Source of the DNA: a bacterium
Lineage (GTDB): Bacteria > Electryoneota > B3-LCP
Length of the DNA stretch: 53,271 nt
Assembly (NCBI GenBank): GCA_026394195.1
Contig: JAPKYS010000022.1
Span: forward strand, 1-53,271
Direction of reading: 5' to 3'
The notes under the pieces are model-generated. The model searched no databases. It had not been told where the DNA came from and saw only the letters and a list, made by a program, of their open reading frames with translations. This document shows, in pieces, positions 17,750 through 25,634 of the stretch. The number at the start of each line of letters is the position of its first letter. Position 1 is the stretch's first letter. The position numbers were made by a program, and so were the translations under genes.

Positions 17750-19461
17750 TTGATAATAACATGAAGATTGTAAAAGTGGAAAAGAGGTCTAAGGGCATTG
17801 CCATGGAAATAAAGCCCGACTTTCAGAAGCCAACCATGGATATTGAGGCTGACGCTCTTGCCTTGCGCTGCGGGCTTGACAAACATCGAGTGAGAAGTAT
17901 CTACTATCAATTGAATGATATACAATGGTGGGATCCTTTCTTCCCATGGAACACGACCTTAGATGTAGCTTTTTCGTTCGGTAATCCTGATAAAATCCTG
18001 ACCCTCTTTGAATCGGAAGATCTATTTAGGCTGCGGAGGAAAGTAAATCTCGTTGAATATTTTTCACATCCTATGACACCATTATATCGAATAAGCCGGC
18101 TCAAAGTTCTGACTAAACGCTTTATTGAATACTTGATGAATAACAAAAACATTCTGCTTGAAACCGGCTTCCCGAGGGATGTTTTCGCAATGAGTCCCTG
18201 GATGGAGTGTTACTTAGCAAATCTTTATTATTATAAATTACCCTTGTTTGGTCCAGATGAAGATTATTCTCGCATAATTGGCGATAAACGGATGAACAAT
18301 ACCGGAGCATACGAAGCCACGGCTCAGTTAATTGGGTCCAATGGGGAACCATATTATAATTATGTCTGGATTAAAGAACAATTGCCACTGATTACAATTG
18401 AAGCCGATAAACCTCATTTATTGCCCTTTTTTTGGCATGATGGGAAAGCATATACATTAAAAGGCAAGAGAGTTAGACCTTGTTCCTACAAAAGTGCACA
18501 GTTAATCAATGGAATCAATCGTAATGACGCAAATTGGCTTGACACTCTAAGACCGAAGCTTTTCGACGTGAAAATAACAATATTATCCCGATTAGAAGTT
18601 GCATTAGAGGAGGGTAACATAAGAGGTCTTTGGCATGATTGTCTTAATTTGATTACTGATAAAATTATGGGGTATGAATTGGATAAGCTGTCCAGTATTG
18701 ATAAGGTGTATTCAAATTTAAACGCGGGAGGTATCTTTACGTTTTCACCCATCGGGCGAAATTGGATTCACCATAGCTCCGGCCTATTTGATCTATTTGA
18801 AATGGTTGGACATTTTGAGAAAGAAATCAAAATCGGGACTATGGATAAGATCGCAGAACGATTATTTCATACTGATAATGACCAAATACCAGAATCCTAC
18901 TATCAACTGATTGATGAGAACAGACGAATCGAAATCGATGGAATATTAGACCTTTATTTTAATCTGGAACAACAAGAAATCCAATATTGGAAAGAGTATA
19001 GTGACCGCGTCAATGCTGCACTGGAAAATGAGTTTTTTGAAGAGATACTTATACGACAGAAAGTAAAAAGACCATTAGCCGCAAAGTATGAACCAGCTGT
19101 CAGAATTTACAGTGATTTTATCAAAGCACATTTAGAATGTACCGGTCAACTACCTCATGCAGGAGCGATCCTAACCGAGCCGGTCGAATTCCGACTTGAT
19201 ACTGAGAAACTTGCGGTATGGTTAAGGGGGAAAAAATATGAACTAACAGAACCGCAATTTAAAGTGGTAAAATACCTGCATGAACAGTACCAAGCCGGTG
19301 ATCCGGTATGTCAGAATAAGATCGTAATTCAAAACGCACTTGGTATAACCTATACAGAATCTGACTTGAACAGTATGTTTAAGAGCCGTCCAGAAGCCTG
19401 GAAAGAGCTTTTCATTAGACCTCATGGAAAAATCCGCCTCAACCTCCCCGATCTCACCTAA
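17746..19461 (+). CDS. Unknown 571-residue protein with winged-helix tail
   Basis: I do not recognise the N-terminal about 460 residues; they are predicted soluble, rich in aromatic residues (DIQWWDPFFPW, LANLYYYKLPLF), without signal peptide or membrane segments. The last about 90 residues (VWLRGKKYELTEPQFKVVKYL ... KSRPEAWKEL) look like a winged helix-turn-helix domain similar to a tail found on many hypothetical proteins beside regulatory genes. ATG preceded by GGAGGGGGGAAA. It is the last gene of the defence-like operon, in the same orientation and directly after the methylase remnant. Possible roles are DNA recognition, autoregulation or the effector; undecided. Confidence 0.8.
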   Translation: MIDNNMKIVKVEKRSKGIAMEIKPDFQKPTMDIEADALALRCGLDKHRVRSIYYQLNDIQWWDPFFPWNTTLDVAFSFGNPDKILTLFESEDLFRLRRKVNLVEYFSHPMTPLYRISRLKVLTKRFIEYLMNNKNILLETGFPRDVFAMSPWMECYLANLYYYKLPLFGPDEDYSRIIGDKRMNNTGAYEATAQLIGSNGEPYYNYVWIKEQLPLITIEADKPHLLPFFWHDGKAYTLKGKRVRPCSYKSAQLINGINRNDANWLDTLRPKLFDVKITILSRLEVALEEGNIRGLWHDCLNLITDKIMGYELDKLSSIDKVYSNLNAGGIFTFSPIGRNWIHHSSGLFDLFEMVGHFEKEIKIGTMDKIAERLFHTDNDQIPESYYQLIDENRRIEIDGILDLYFNLEQQEIQYWKEYSDRVNAALENEFFEEILIRQKVKRPLAAKYEPAVRIYSDFIKAHLECTGQLPHAGAILTEPVEFRLDTEKLAVWLRGKKYELTEPQFKVVKYLHEQYQAGDPVCQNKIVIQNALGITYTESDLNSMFKSRPEAWKELFIRPHGKIRLNLPDLT

Positions 19462-19468
19462 CTAAAAA

Positions 19469-19511
19469 TACCGGAATTGTACCGGTTCCTACCCATTTTC
19501 TACCGGAATCT
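19469..19511 (+). repeat. Helically phased TACCGG direct repeats (iteron-like)
   Basis: TACCGG at 19469, TACCGG at 19480, TACC at 19490 and TACCGG at 19501, spaced 11, 10 and 11 bases, so all face the same side of the helix. They lie just before the primase gene and are followed by a short T-rich stretch (GTATATTTTCCC). Such arrays bind replication initiators or repressors. Candidate origin or operator of the mobile element. Confidence 0.55.
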
Positions 19512-19586
19512 TCTCTGTATATTTTCCCTCGTCGAGCCATTCTGCCGGACTCAACACAGCTTAACCGCCTGAAAAGGCGATCACTA

Positions 19587-19635
19587 CCCCCGAATAAAAA
19601 TCCCCGGCAGGATGGCTTTTCGGGGGTTTTTCTTT
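19587..19635 (+). terminator. Terminator-like hairpin directly before the primase gene
   Basis: CCCCCGAA (19587-19594) pairs with TTCGGGGG (19619-19626), followed by TTTTTCTTTT. It ends 18 bases before the primase start, whose ribosome site AAGGGG overlaps the end of the T run. It can end transcription of the defence-like operon and insulate the primase, or act as an attenuator. Confidence 0.7.
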
Positions 19636-19652
19636 TAAGGGGATAAATCACT

Positions 19653-22064
19653 ATGCAAGAATCTGACAACAAAACCGGAATGCTCGATTATGCTTTGGAG
19701 TACGCGCAACAAGAATGGAAGGTGTTCCCCGTTCACGGAATCAAAAACGGGAAATGTACCTGCGGAAGAAGCAATTGCAGCTCACCGAGCAAACATCCGA
19801 TCACAGCGAATGGCTTCAAAAATGCAACAACGGACGAAGCGACGATTCACCAATGGTGGAAGTCCCACCCATTGGCAAATATCGGCATCGCCACCGGCAA
19901 GGCTTCCGGTTTCTTTGTCATGGATGTTGATTTGCCGGAAGGTCCAGAGAGTCTGTCGGAATTGGAGGGGTATCATGGCAAATTACCAGAAACTGCCGAA
20001 CAGATCACCGGGAGTGGCGGGCGGCATTTGTTATTCAAAATGCCTGTTGACGAAGAGATTAAAAACAGTACCGGTAAGCTTTGTCCGAAACTGGACATCC
20101 GGGGGGACGGTGGATATATCGTAGTTTCGCCCTCCAGCCATCACAGCGGTAAGTGCTACGCTTGGCGTCCCGGACATGGACCGCAGGAGATCAGAATTGC
20201 TGAAGCGCCGCAATGGTTGATTGATTTGGTGAAAACCAAGCCAAATCCTTCTGAAAAAGTCTCAACCAAACCTGTTCCAGTTTCCTTAAAAAACCAGACG
20301 ACTGCCTACGGTCGAGCCGCTCTACGAGATGAAATTTCGACCTTAACCGGTACTCCGGAAGGGCAAAGAAATGATGCTCTGAACCTGAGCGCTTTCAGGC
20401 TCGGTCAATTGGTTTCTGCTGGGGAAATTTCTTACACCGACGCGGAAGTAGAATTATCAATCACAGGAGAACAAATGGGATTACAACCTACAGAAGTGAA
20501 AAAAACAGTAAAATCTGGACTTGATAGTGGGATGGCAAATCCTCGCACGCCGAATGACTCCAGAAAAGAAATGATAGTCGTTGATAAACCCGAACCGCCG
20601 CAACCATTAATTCGAGAAATCCCGCCAAGCGGTAAATATCCGGTTGAGGCTCTTGGACAGACATTGGGTGATGCCGTCCGAGCGATTGTGGACATCGTTC
20701 AGGTTCCTCCAGCTTTGGCTGCGGGGTCCGTACTTGCAGCTGCGAGTCTGGCGGTGCAGGGATTCGCGGACGTGGTTCTCCCTATGATCGAATGTAAATC
20801 GCGACCGATCAGCCTCTTTATTCTGACCATTGCACACAGCTCTGACCGCAAGACAACGGCTGATAATATCGTTCTGAAACCAGTGAAAAACCATGAAGCC
20901 ATACTTGAAAAGGAGTATCTGAATCAACTTAAGATGTACAAAAATGAGAAAGCCGCTTATGACCGTGTGAAGGACACCGTGTTGAAAAAGACCAAAAAGA
21001 CTGAGCGACCTACTCCTGAATCGATTGAGGCACTTGCACACGAAATTGCTGCACTGGGTGAAGAGCCACTTCCACCTTTACTCCCTGGCCTGACAGTCCA
21101 GGAACCAACAATTGAAGGCTTAGCAAAGCTTTTCCAACAAGGTAGGCCATCTCTGGGATTATTTTCGACGGAAGGCGCGCAGATGATAACCGGATATGGA
21201 ATGCACGAAGAACGGAAGTTGAGCACTGCTGGGGGATTGAGTACTCTCTGGGATGGTGAAACGTTTAAGCGGACTCGAATCACCGACGGGAATTACGCAC
21301 TTCCCGGGCGACGATTATCCTTACATCTTATGGTACAACCGGAAGTAGCTCAGCGACTGCTATCTGATCCCGAACTATCCGATCAAGGACTAATTAGCAG
21401 GATTCTGGTAGCCGCGCCGAAATCATTGGCAGGAACGCGGGAATTCAGGGAAGCCGACCCGATCAGTAGATCCTCAATTTACCTCTTTGAGACAACGCTT
21501 ACTGCTATTCTTTCCAAACCTTTCCCTCTGGTAGAACATACCCGAAACGAGTTGAATCCCAGGAAATTGAATCTTTCTCCAGCGGCGAGGGAGAGATGGA
21601 TTGCTTTCTCGAATGAAACTGAAAAAGCGATTGGAGAGAATGGAAGATTTGAACAGATTAAAGCCTTTGCCGGAAAATTGGCTGAACATGCCACACGGAT
21701 TGCAGGAGTCCTTACTCTGATTGAAGACTTGAATGCAACAGAAATATCGGTGGAAACGATGGATAACGGGTGTCAATTGGCGTCCTTTTACGCCGATGAA
21801 GCTTTGCGGCTGTTCTATGCTGGTAAAACATCTCCTGAAATAATAGAAGCACAAAAGCTGTTGGATTGGCTGCTCAATCGGACAGAGGATTTAATATGCC
21901 TTCCCGACATATACCAATTGGGACCTAACTCGATCAGGGAAAAGGTAACAGCCAGTCAAGCGGTCCGGACAATAGAAGAACATGGTTGGTTGGTCAGAGT
22001 TTCTCAAGGCGAGGTAATACATGGTCAATTTCGCAAAGATGTCTGGAAAATCATTCGGGAATAA
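19653..22064 (+). CDS. PrimPol-DUF3987 replicative primase of a mobile element
   Basis: 803 residues. Residues about 10-200 are a bifunctional primase/polymerase domain (PrimPol, PF09250 type): GKCTCGRSNCSSPSKHP (Cys-rich insert), GIATGKASGFFVMDVD (metal-binding DxD), GSGGRHLLFK (GGxH) and GGYIVVSPSSHHSG. Residues about 320-790 match the DUF3987 helicase-like domain of YfjI-type proteins, with SSDRKTTAD in place of the usual Walker A. Such proteins prime replication of phages, plasmids and integrative elements. ATG preceded by AAGGGG. Neighbours downstream are an excisionase-like protein and an integrase, so this is the element's replication gene. Confidence 0.9.
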   Translation: MQESDNKTGMLDYALEYAQQEWKVFPVHGIKNGKCTCGRSNCSSPSKHPITANGFKNATTDEATIHQWWKSHPLANIGIATGKASGFFVMDVDLPEGPESLSELEGYHGKLPETAEQITGSGGRHLLFKMPVDEEIKNSTGKLCPKLDIRGDGGYIVVSPSSHHSGKCYAWRPGHGPQEIRIAEAPQWLIDLVKTKPNPSEKVSTKPVPVSLKNQTTAYGRAALRDEISTLTGTPEGQRNDALNLSAFRLGQLVSAGEISYTDAEVELSITGEQMGLQPTEVKKTVKSGLDSGMANPRTPNDSRKEMIVVDKPEPPQPLIREIPPSGKYPVEALGQTLGDAVRAIVDIVQVPPALAAGSVLAAASLAVQGFADVVLPMIECKSRPISLFILTIAHSSDRKTTADNIVLKPVKNHEAILEKEYLNQLKMYKNEKAAYDRVKDTVLKKTKKTERPTPESIEALAHEIAALGEEPLPPLLPGLTVQEPTIEGLAKLFQQGRPSLGLFSTEGAQMITGYGMHEERKLSTAGGLSTLWDGETFKRTRITDGNYALPGRRLSLHLMVQPEVAQRLLSDPELSDQGLISRILVAAPKSLAGTREFREADPISRSSIYLFETTLTAILSKPFPLVEHTRNELNPRKLNLSPAARERWIAFSNETEKAIGENGRFEQIKAFAGKLAEHATRIAGVLTLIEDLNATEISVETMDNGCQLASFYADEALRLFYAGKTSPEIIEAQKLLDWLLNRTEDLICLPDIYQLGPNSIREKVTASQAVRTIEEHGWLVRVSQGEVIHGQFRKDVWKIIRE

Positions 22065-22089
22065 AATTCAAATCATCAGGTGGTGGCTT

Positions 22090-22170
22090 GCTAAAGTTGC
22101 TAATTCCGCTAATCTGCATGAATTCGTTAGCTTGGGAAAGATTAGCAACTTTAGCGGGTTTAGCAACCCG
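22090..22170. repeat. Nested inverted repeats after the primase gene
   Basis: GCTAAAGTTGCTAAT (22090-22104) has a perfect 15-bp reverse complement at 22141-22155. Inside the loop GCTAA and TTAGC form a second stem. Directly after, CGGGTT-TAGC-AACCCG (22155-22170) is a perfect 6-bp hairpin. No T run follows, so this is not a simple terminator. Candidate replication or recombination structure of the element, or an mRNA-stabilising fold. One frame across it reads LAKVANSANLHEF and ISNFSGFSN, reminiscent of repeats at primase C-termini, so a frame-shifted tail of the primase cannot be ruled out. The rest of the 22065-22377 gap holds nothing I recognise. Confidence 0.7.
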
Positions 22171-22377
22171 TCAGATCCAAAAATGAAAAATGCTGAAGTG
22201 AGAATTATCGAAGCAAGACTGCTGAATTGGAGTTCTTGAAGGTGCAGAGAATCTAAGGATAATAGAACGATTTGGCAGCTACCTATAATTATCTGCCACC
22301 AAGGGGGTTTCCGAATCTGCTCCTTATAAAGTTATCAAGCGCGGAACGAAGAAACTCAATTTAGAGGGGGTACAACA

Positions 22378-22665
22378 ATGCCAATTGGCGGATTACAAAA
22401 CCTGACGCCGGAACAACGGCGGGAAAACCTGAAGAAAGCGCACGCTGCCCGGAAAGCCAACGCACAGATTCAACCTCGATTCAAAGTCTGGAGAGCAATT
22501 CGTCTGAAGTGTCTGGATTGCTCGCAGAGTGTCCCGGAAATCGAGAAGTGCGAAAATACCGATTGCTCCTTGTGGGAGTTCAGGTTCGGCAGGAAACCGA
22601 CCAAGGAGATGGTTGACCAGGTTAAAGACATCCCGGTTTGGGGTGTAAAGAACTCTGATGAATAA
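22378..22665 (+). CDS. Small phage-type zinc-binding protein
   Basis: 95 residues. After a basic N-terminus (LTPEQRRENLKKAHAARKAN) it has KCLDC-x7-EIEKCENTDCSLWEFRFGRKP: two cysteine pairs followed by the LW-x-FRFGRKP signature common in small proteins of prophages and integrative elements. Likely nucleic-acid binding; exact role unknown. ATG preceded by GAGGGGG. First gene of a tightly packed set ending in the integrase. Confidence 0.82.
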   Translation: MPIGGLQNLTPEQRRENLKKAHAARKANAQIQPRFKVWRAIRLKCLDCSQSVPEIEKCENTDCSLWEFRFGRKPTKEMVDQVKDIPVWGVKNSDE

Positions 22666-22675
22666 GGAAAATAAG

Positions 22676-22933
22676 ATGGGCATTCTACAATCATTACTAC
22701 AACAAGTCCTGAATGAGCTTCGCCGGATCAATTCCACAAACGCTGCAAACACCCGTGAAATCATGGATGTATCACAAGCCGCAGAATACCTGGGCTTTAG
22801 TGAATATAGTATGCGAGAAATGGTCAGGATGAGACAGATTCCGTTCCATCGAGTCAAGAAATCAATCCGGTTCCGCAAATCCAAACTGGACCGTTGGATT
22901 GACCGCTCTGAAATTGGAGTGCGGGAGAGATAA
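22676..22933 (+). CDS. Excisionase-like helix-turn-helix protein
   Basis: 85 residues, with the MerR/excisionase-type motif DVSQAAEYLGFSEYSMREMVRMRQIPFHRVKKSIRFRKSKLDRWID, residues about 28-72. Such proteins bend the attachment site and steer the integrase towards excision, or act as repressors. The start at 22676 follows AAGGA by seven bases; an alternative ATG at 22658 overlaps the upstream gene but has no ribosome site. Placed two genes before the integrase, the usual position of xis. Confidence 0.82.
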   Translation: MGILQSLLQQVLNELRRINSTNAANTREIMDVSQAAEYLGFSEYSMREMVRMRQIPFHRVKKSIRFRKSKLDRWIDRSEIGVRER

Positions 22934-22934
22934 G

Positions 22935-23105
22935 ATGTCTAAGAAAGATCTTGACAAAGAGACCGGAAGCGATTATATTAATCGCCAACTGCACCCTCAG
23001 CCTCAAAGGAAACCATTTCGGCAGTCCTATTCCAAGGTTGAAGATAAACGGGTGCGGCGGATCTGCCGAAGGCTCTTTGACAATATATGGGAAGGAGGTA
23101 TGTAA
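22935..23105 (+). CDS. 56-residue basic protein before the integrase
   Basis: Starts with ATG after GGAGAGATAAG, one base past the excisionase-like stop, and ends in TAATG, which contains the integrase start. The product is strongly basic (RKPFRQSYSKVEDKRVRRICRR) with no recognised domain. The tight coupling on both sides suggests a genuine gene, perhaps a recombination accessory factor. Confidence 0.6.
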   Translation: MSKKDLDKETGSDYINRQLHPQPQRKPFRQSYSKVEDKRVRRICRRLFDNIWEGGM

Positions 23106-24133
23106 TGGCGTCTCTATTTCGGCGACGCAGCAAGAAGGGTGGCTTCGTCTGGCATATTGCTTACTATCTTGAAGGGAGGCATTATACCAGGACTACCGGA
23201 ACGAGCGACAAGAGGCTGGCGAATGAAATTTTGATGAAGGTTGAGACTGAGAATATCCGCATCGCAGAAGGATTGAAACCAGCAGATAAAATCAAGTCGA
23301 TACTTCTGGCGAATTTTATTCAAGTCTACCTCGAATATCGCCAAAAAGAGGATAAAGCCGCAAGGACGCTTTCGACCGACAGGTACTCGCTGTTGAGGTT
23401 TCTGGATTGGGCTGGTGACTGTGCCCTGACGACGTTGTCAGAGGAGGTGGCTCGACAATACCGGGCATCCAAGCTGGAAAAAGTTAAAGCAGCTTCAGCA
23501 AGTATTGAGCTACGATCTTTACGAACTGCTTTCGGTTGGGCTGCTCACAAACCAGGGGAAAAATACCTGCGTTTCAATCCCTTTTCTCAGAAGGGGATGA
23601 TTCCCTCAGTAGATGGGAAGAAGATTCCACCGATTCTATCTCCTGATGAGAAGGTACGTTTCCTGGGCGCTATTGACGACTTGGACCACAAGCGGCTTTT
23701 CCAGTTCTTTCTCCTGACGGCTTGTAGAAGGTCAGAGGCTGTCAATTTGCAATGGAGCGATATTGACTTGGAACAGAAGCAACTCACTTTCCGGCGTACA
23801 AAAACTAAGCGGGATAGGACAATCCCGCTCAGTCTGGAATTGCTGCAAGTCGTTCTTGCGCTGGACCGCAAAAAGCGGAAACCGTTCCCTTTCAGCGTCG
23901 ATTGGATTTCTCACCTTTTCAAGCGGTATCTGAGACTGGCTGGACTTCGTGAAGATCTCCATCTGCATTGCTTGAGGCACACGGCAGCGAGCGACTTGGT
24001 TCGACAAGGAATTCATCTGTCAAAGGTGGCTAAGCTTTTAGGGCACACGAGCACTAAGACCACCGAGATTTACACTCACGTTACCGTGTCGGATTTACGC
24101 GAAGTGGCAGAGGCTCTGACGTGCGTCGGATAA
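23105..24133 (+). CDS. int: Tyrosine recombinase (integrase)
   Basis: 342 residues; ATG after AAGGAGG and overlapping the preceding stop (TAATG). N-terminal half: SAM-like core-binding domain. Catalytic residues are all present: Arg in LLTACRRSEAVNLQW, Lys in RRTKTKRDRTIPL, HxLRH as LHCLRHTAAS, His in LLGHTSTKTTE and the nucleophile Tyr in EIYTHV. The full R-K-H-R-H-Y set predicts an active enzyme. Its stop lies 110 bases from the 3' end of tRNA-Lys(TTT), the classical arrangement for tRNA-targeted integration. Its C-terminus is clearly homologous to the two integrase tails at 36052 and 43818. Confidence 0.95.
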   Translation: MASLFRRRSKKGGFVWHIAYYLEGRHYTRTTGTSDKRLANEILMKVETENIRIAEGLKPADKIKSILLANFIQVYLEYRQKEDKAARTLSTDRYSLLRFLDWAGDCALTTLSEEVARQYRASKLEKVKAASASIELRSLRTAFGWAAHKPGEKYLRFNPFSQKGMIPSVDGKKIPPILSPDEKVRFLGAIDDLDHKRLFQFFLLTACRRSEAVNLQWSDIDLEQKQLTFRRTKTKRDRTIPLSLELLQVVLALDRKKRKPFPFSVDWISHLFKRYLRLAGLREDLHLHCLRHTAASDLVRQGIHLSKVAKLLGHTSTKTTEIYTHVTVSDLREVAEALTCVG

Positions 24134-24138
24134 TCCGT

Positions 24139-24160
24139 GCAATTAAATTGCAATTAAACC
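24139..24160 (+). repeat. Pair of 11-bp-phased direct repeats (likely arm sites)
   Basis: GCAATTAAA occurs at 24139 and 24150, exactly 11 bases apart, between integrase stop and tRNA. TGCAATTAAATTGCA is also a palindrome. The same layout with a different sequence (TAATCGCGTT) occurs at the two other integrase tails in this window, so these are probably integrase arm-type binding sites. Confidence 0.6.
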
Positions 24161-24175
24161 TGTGCCCAAGAAGGC

Positions 24176-24212
24176 AAAAAAATACCCAAATCCGCTCAAG
24201 TGGGAATTGGGT
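24176..24212 (-). terminator. Terminator of the secDF-purA-tRNA-Lys transcript
   Basis: On the minus strand, ACCCAATTCC pairs with GGATTTGGGT (9 of 10) across a 9-base loop and is followed by ATTTTTTT. It lies 31 bases after the tRNA 3' end. It may also end the integrase transcript from the other side. Confidence 0.75.
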
Positions 24213-24243
24213 AAGTCGCATAAAAATCAAACTTTTAATCTGT

Positions 24244-24315
24244 GAGAATGGCGGGAATCGAACCCGCGACCAACGGCTTAAAAGGCCGCTGCTCTACCAG
24301 CTGAGCTACATTCTC
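24244..24315 (-). tRNA. tRNA-Lys(TTT)
   Basis: 72 bases. Acceptor GAGAATG/CATTCTC pairs perfectly; D arm GCTC/GAGC; anticodon stem GCGGC/GCCGT with loop CTTTTAA (anticodon TTT); T arm GCGGG-TTCGAAT-CCCGC. No encoded CCA. It starts six bases after the purA stop, so it is probably processed from the secDF-purA transcript. Its 3' end faces the integrase and is the likely attachment site of the island. Confidence 0.97.
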
Positions 24316-24321
24316 ATGTTA

Positions 24322-25605
24322 CTATATTATTTCGCCCCGCGGCAATATCGTCGCTTCCTGGCTGGCTCCCAATGAGATCAATTCAATGGGTACGCCGGTG
24401 AAACTCTCAATTTTCGCCAGGTAATTCTGTGCAGCTTTGGGTATATCTTCCCAGCGGCGCGCTCCGGCGCTCTTTTTCCAACTGGGCAGTTCTTCATAAA
24501 GTGGTTTTACGGCTTCCCATTGATCTGCGCCTGCAGGCAAGTTCTGCACGTTGCGCCTGCCCAGGCGATAACCGGTGCAGACCTTGATCGGTTCCAGGTT
24601 GTCTAAGACGTCCAGTTTGGTGATCGCCCAGCCGGTGCAGCCATTCCATCGCGCCACCTGCTTTGCCGCCACCAGATCCAGCCAACCGCAGCGCCGGGGT
24701 CTTCCGGTCGTCGATCCGAATTCGCCGCCGCTGGAACGGACAATTTTAGCGGTTTTTTCGTCCATTTCAGTAGGAAAGGGACCTGAGCCGACTCGGGTGC
24801 AGTATGCTTTTAAGACGCCGATGACGCTGTCGATACGCTGTGGGGGAATCCCCATGGCGACAATCGGACCGGCAACGGTGGGGTGCGAAGACGTTACGAA
24901 AGGGTAGGTTCCCAGATCGAGGTCCAACAGCGTCCCCTGAGCGCCCTCCAGGATGATGGTTTGGTTGCGATCCAATGCATCATGCAGCAGCGCAACCGTA
25001 TCGCCGGTGAAGGGTTTTAGTGTCTCCGCCCAGAATTCAGTTTTTTCCATAAAGGCGGCGCGATCAGGCGCTTCCTCATGGAACACTCCTTTGAGCAGTG
25101 CGGCATGATTGTCAAACAACTTCCCGCAAGCTTTCTTGCGCTGGCGGCTATCGAGCAGATCTCCGACTCGGACGCCGTGCCGGGCGGCTTTATCGGCGTA
25201 GGCAGGACCGATACCCCGACTGGTGGTGCCGATCATCTCCTTGCCGCGAGCTCTCTCCTGACAAGCGTCCAACAATTTATGCGTGGGGAAAACCAGATGC
25301 GTACGAAGATCAAGAGTGAGTCGGCCTTTCAGGTCAACTCCCAGAGCTTCCACGGCTTTGACTTCTTCGATAAAGGCGTCGGGGTCGAGGACCACGCCAG
25401 GTCCGATGAGGCACTTGATTTTGGGAGTCAGGATACCCGAGGGCAACAGGTGCAGGATGACTTTCTGTTGACGTATGATGGTGTGCCCAGCGTTGGCTCC
25501 ACCCTGCGATCTAACCACAACGCCAGCTTTTGCGGCGAGAAGATCGACGACCTTGCCCTTCCCCTCATCGCCCCACTGCGCGCCTATGATTGCCACTACG
25601 GGCAT
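24322..25605 (-). CDS. purA: Adenylosuccinate synthetase
   Basis: 427 residues, normal length. Joins IMP and aspartate using GTP, the first committed step from IMP to AMP. Seen: QWGDEGKGK (P-loop-like, residues 10-18), GGANAGHT (His general acid), GTTSRGIGPAY, GAQGTLLDLDLGTYPFVTSS and TTGRPRRCGWLD. Third gene of a minus-strand operon after secD and secF (29-base gap) and followed at once by tRNA-Lys. Housekeeping; not part of the island. Confidence 0.98.
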   Translation of the reverse strand: MPVVAIIGAQWGDEGKGKVVDLLAAKAGVVVRSQGGANAGHTIIRQQKVILHLLPSGILTPKIKCLIGPGVVLDPDAFIEEVKAVEALGVDLKGRLTLDLRTHLVFPTHKLLDACQERARGKEMIGTTSRGIGPAYADKAARHGVRVGDLLDSRQRKKACGKLFDNHAALLKGVFHEEAPDRAAFMEKTEFWAETLKPFTGDTVALLHDALDRNQTIILEGAQGTLLDLDLGTYPFVTSSHPTVAGPIVAMGIPPQRIDSVIGVLKAYCTRVGSGPFPTEMDEKTAKIVRSSGGEFGSTTGRPRRCGWLDLVAAKQVARWNGCTGWAITKLDVLDNLEPIKVCTGYRLGRRNVQNLPAGADQWEAVKPLYEELPSWKKSAGARRWEDIPKAAQNYLAKIESFTGVPIELISLGASQEATILPRGEII

Positions 25606-25634
25606 CGAATGGTTCCCCTTCGGCTGAGAGTTAA

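Noticed and set aside
9998..19461. Complete DISARM, BREX or type I restriction system
   Set aside because: No DrmA, DrmB or DrmC, no PglZ, BrxC or BrxL, and no HsdS or HsdR partner could be found nearby; only the helicase and methylase are comparable.
22021..22239. Small frame overlapping the primase end (72 codons)
   Set aside because: It overlaps the primase in another frame and runs through the inverted repeats. No ribosome site. Kept only as a possible altered primase tail in the hairpin entry.
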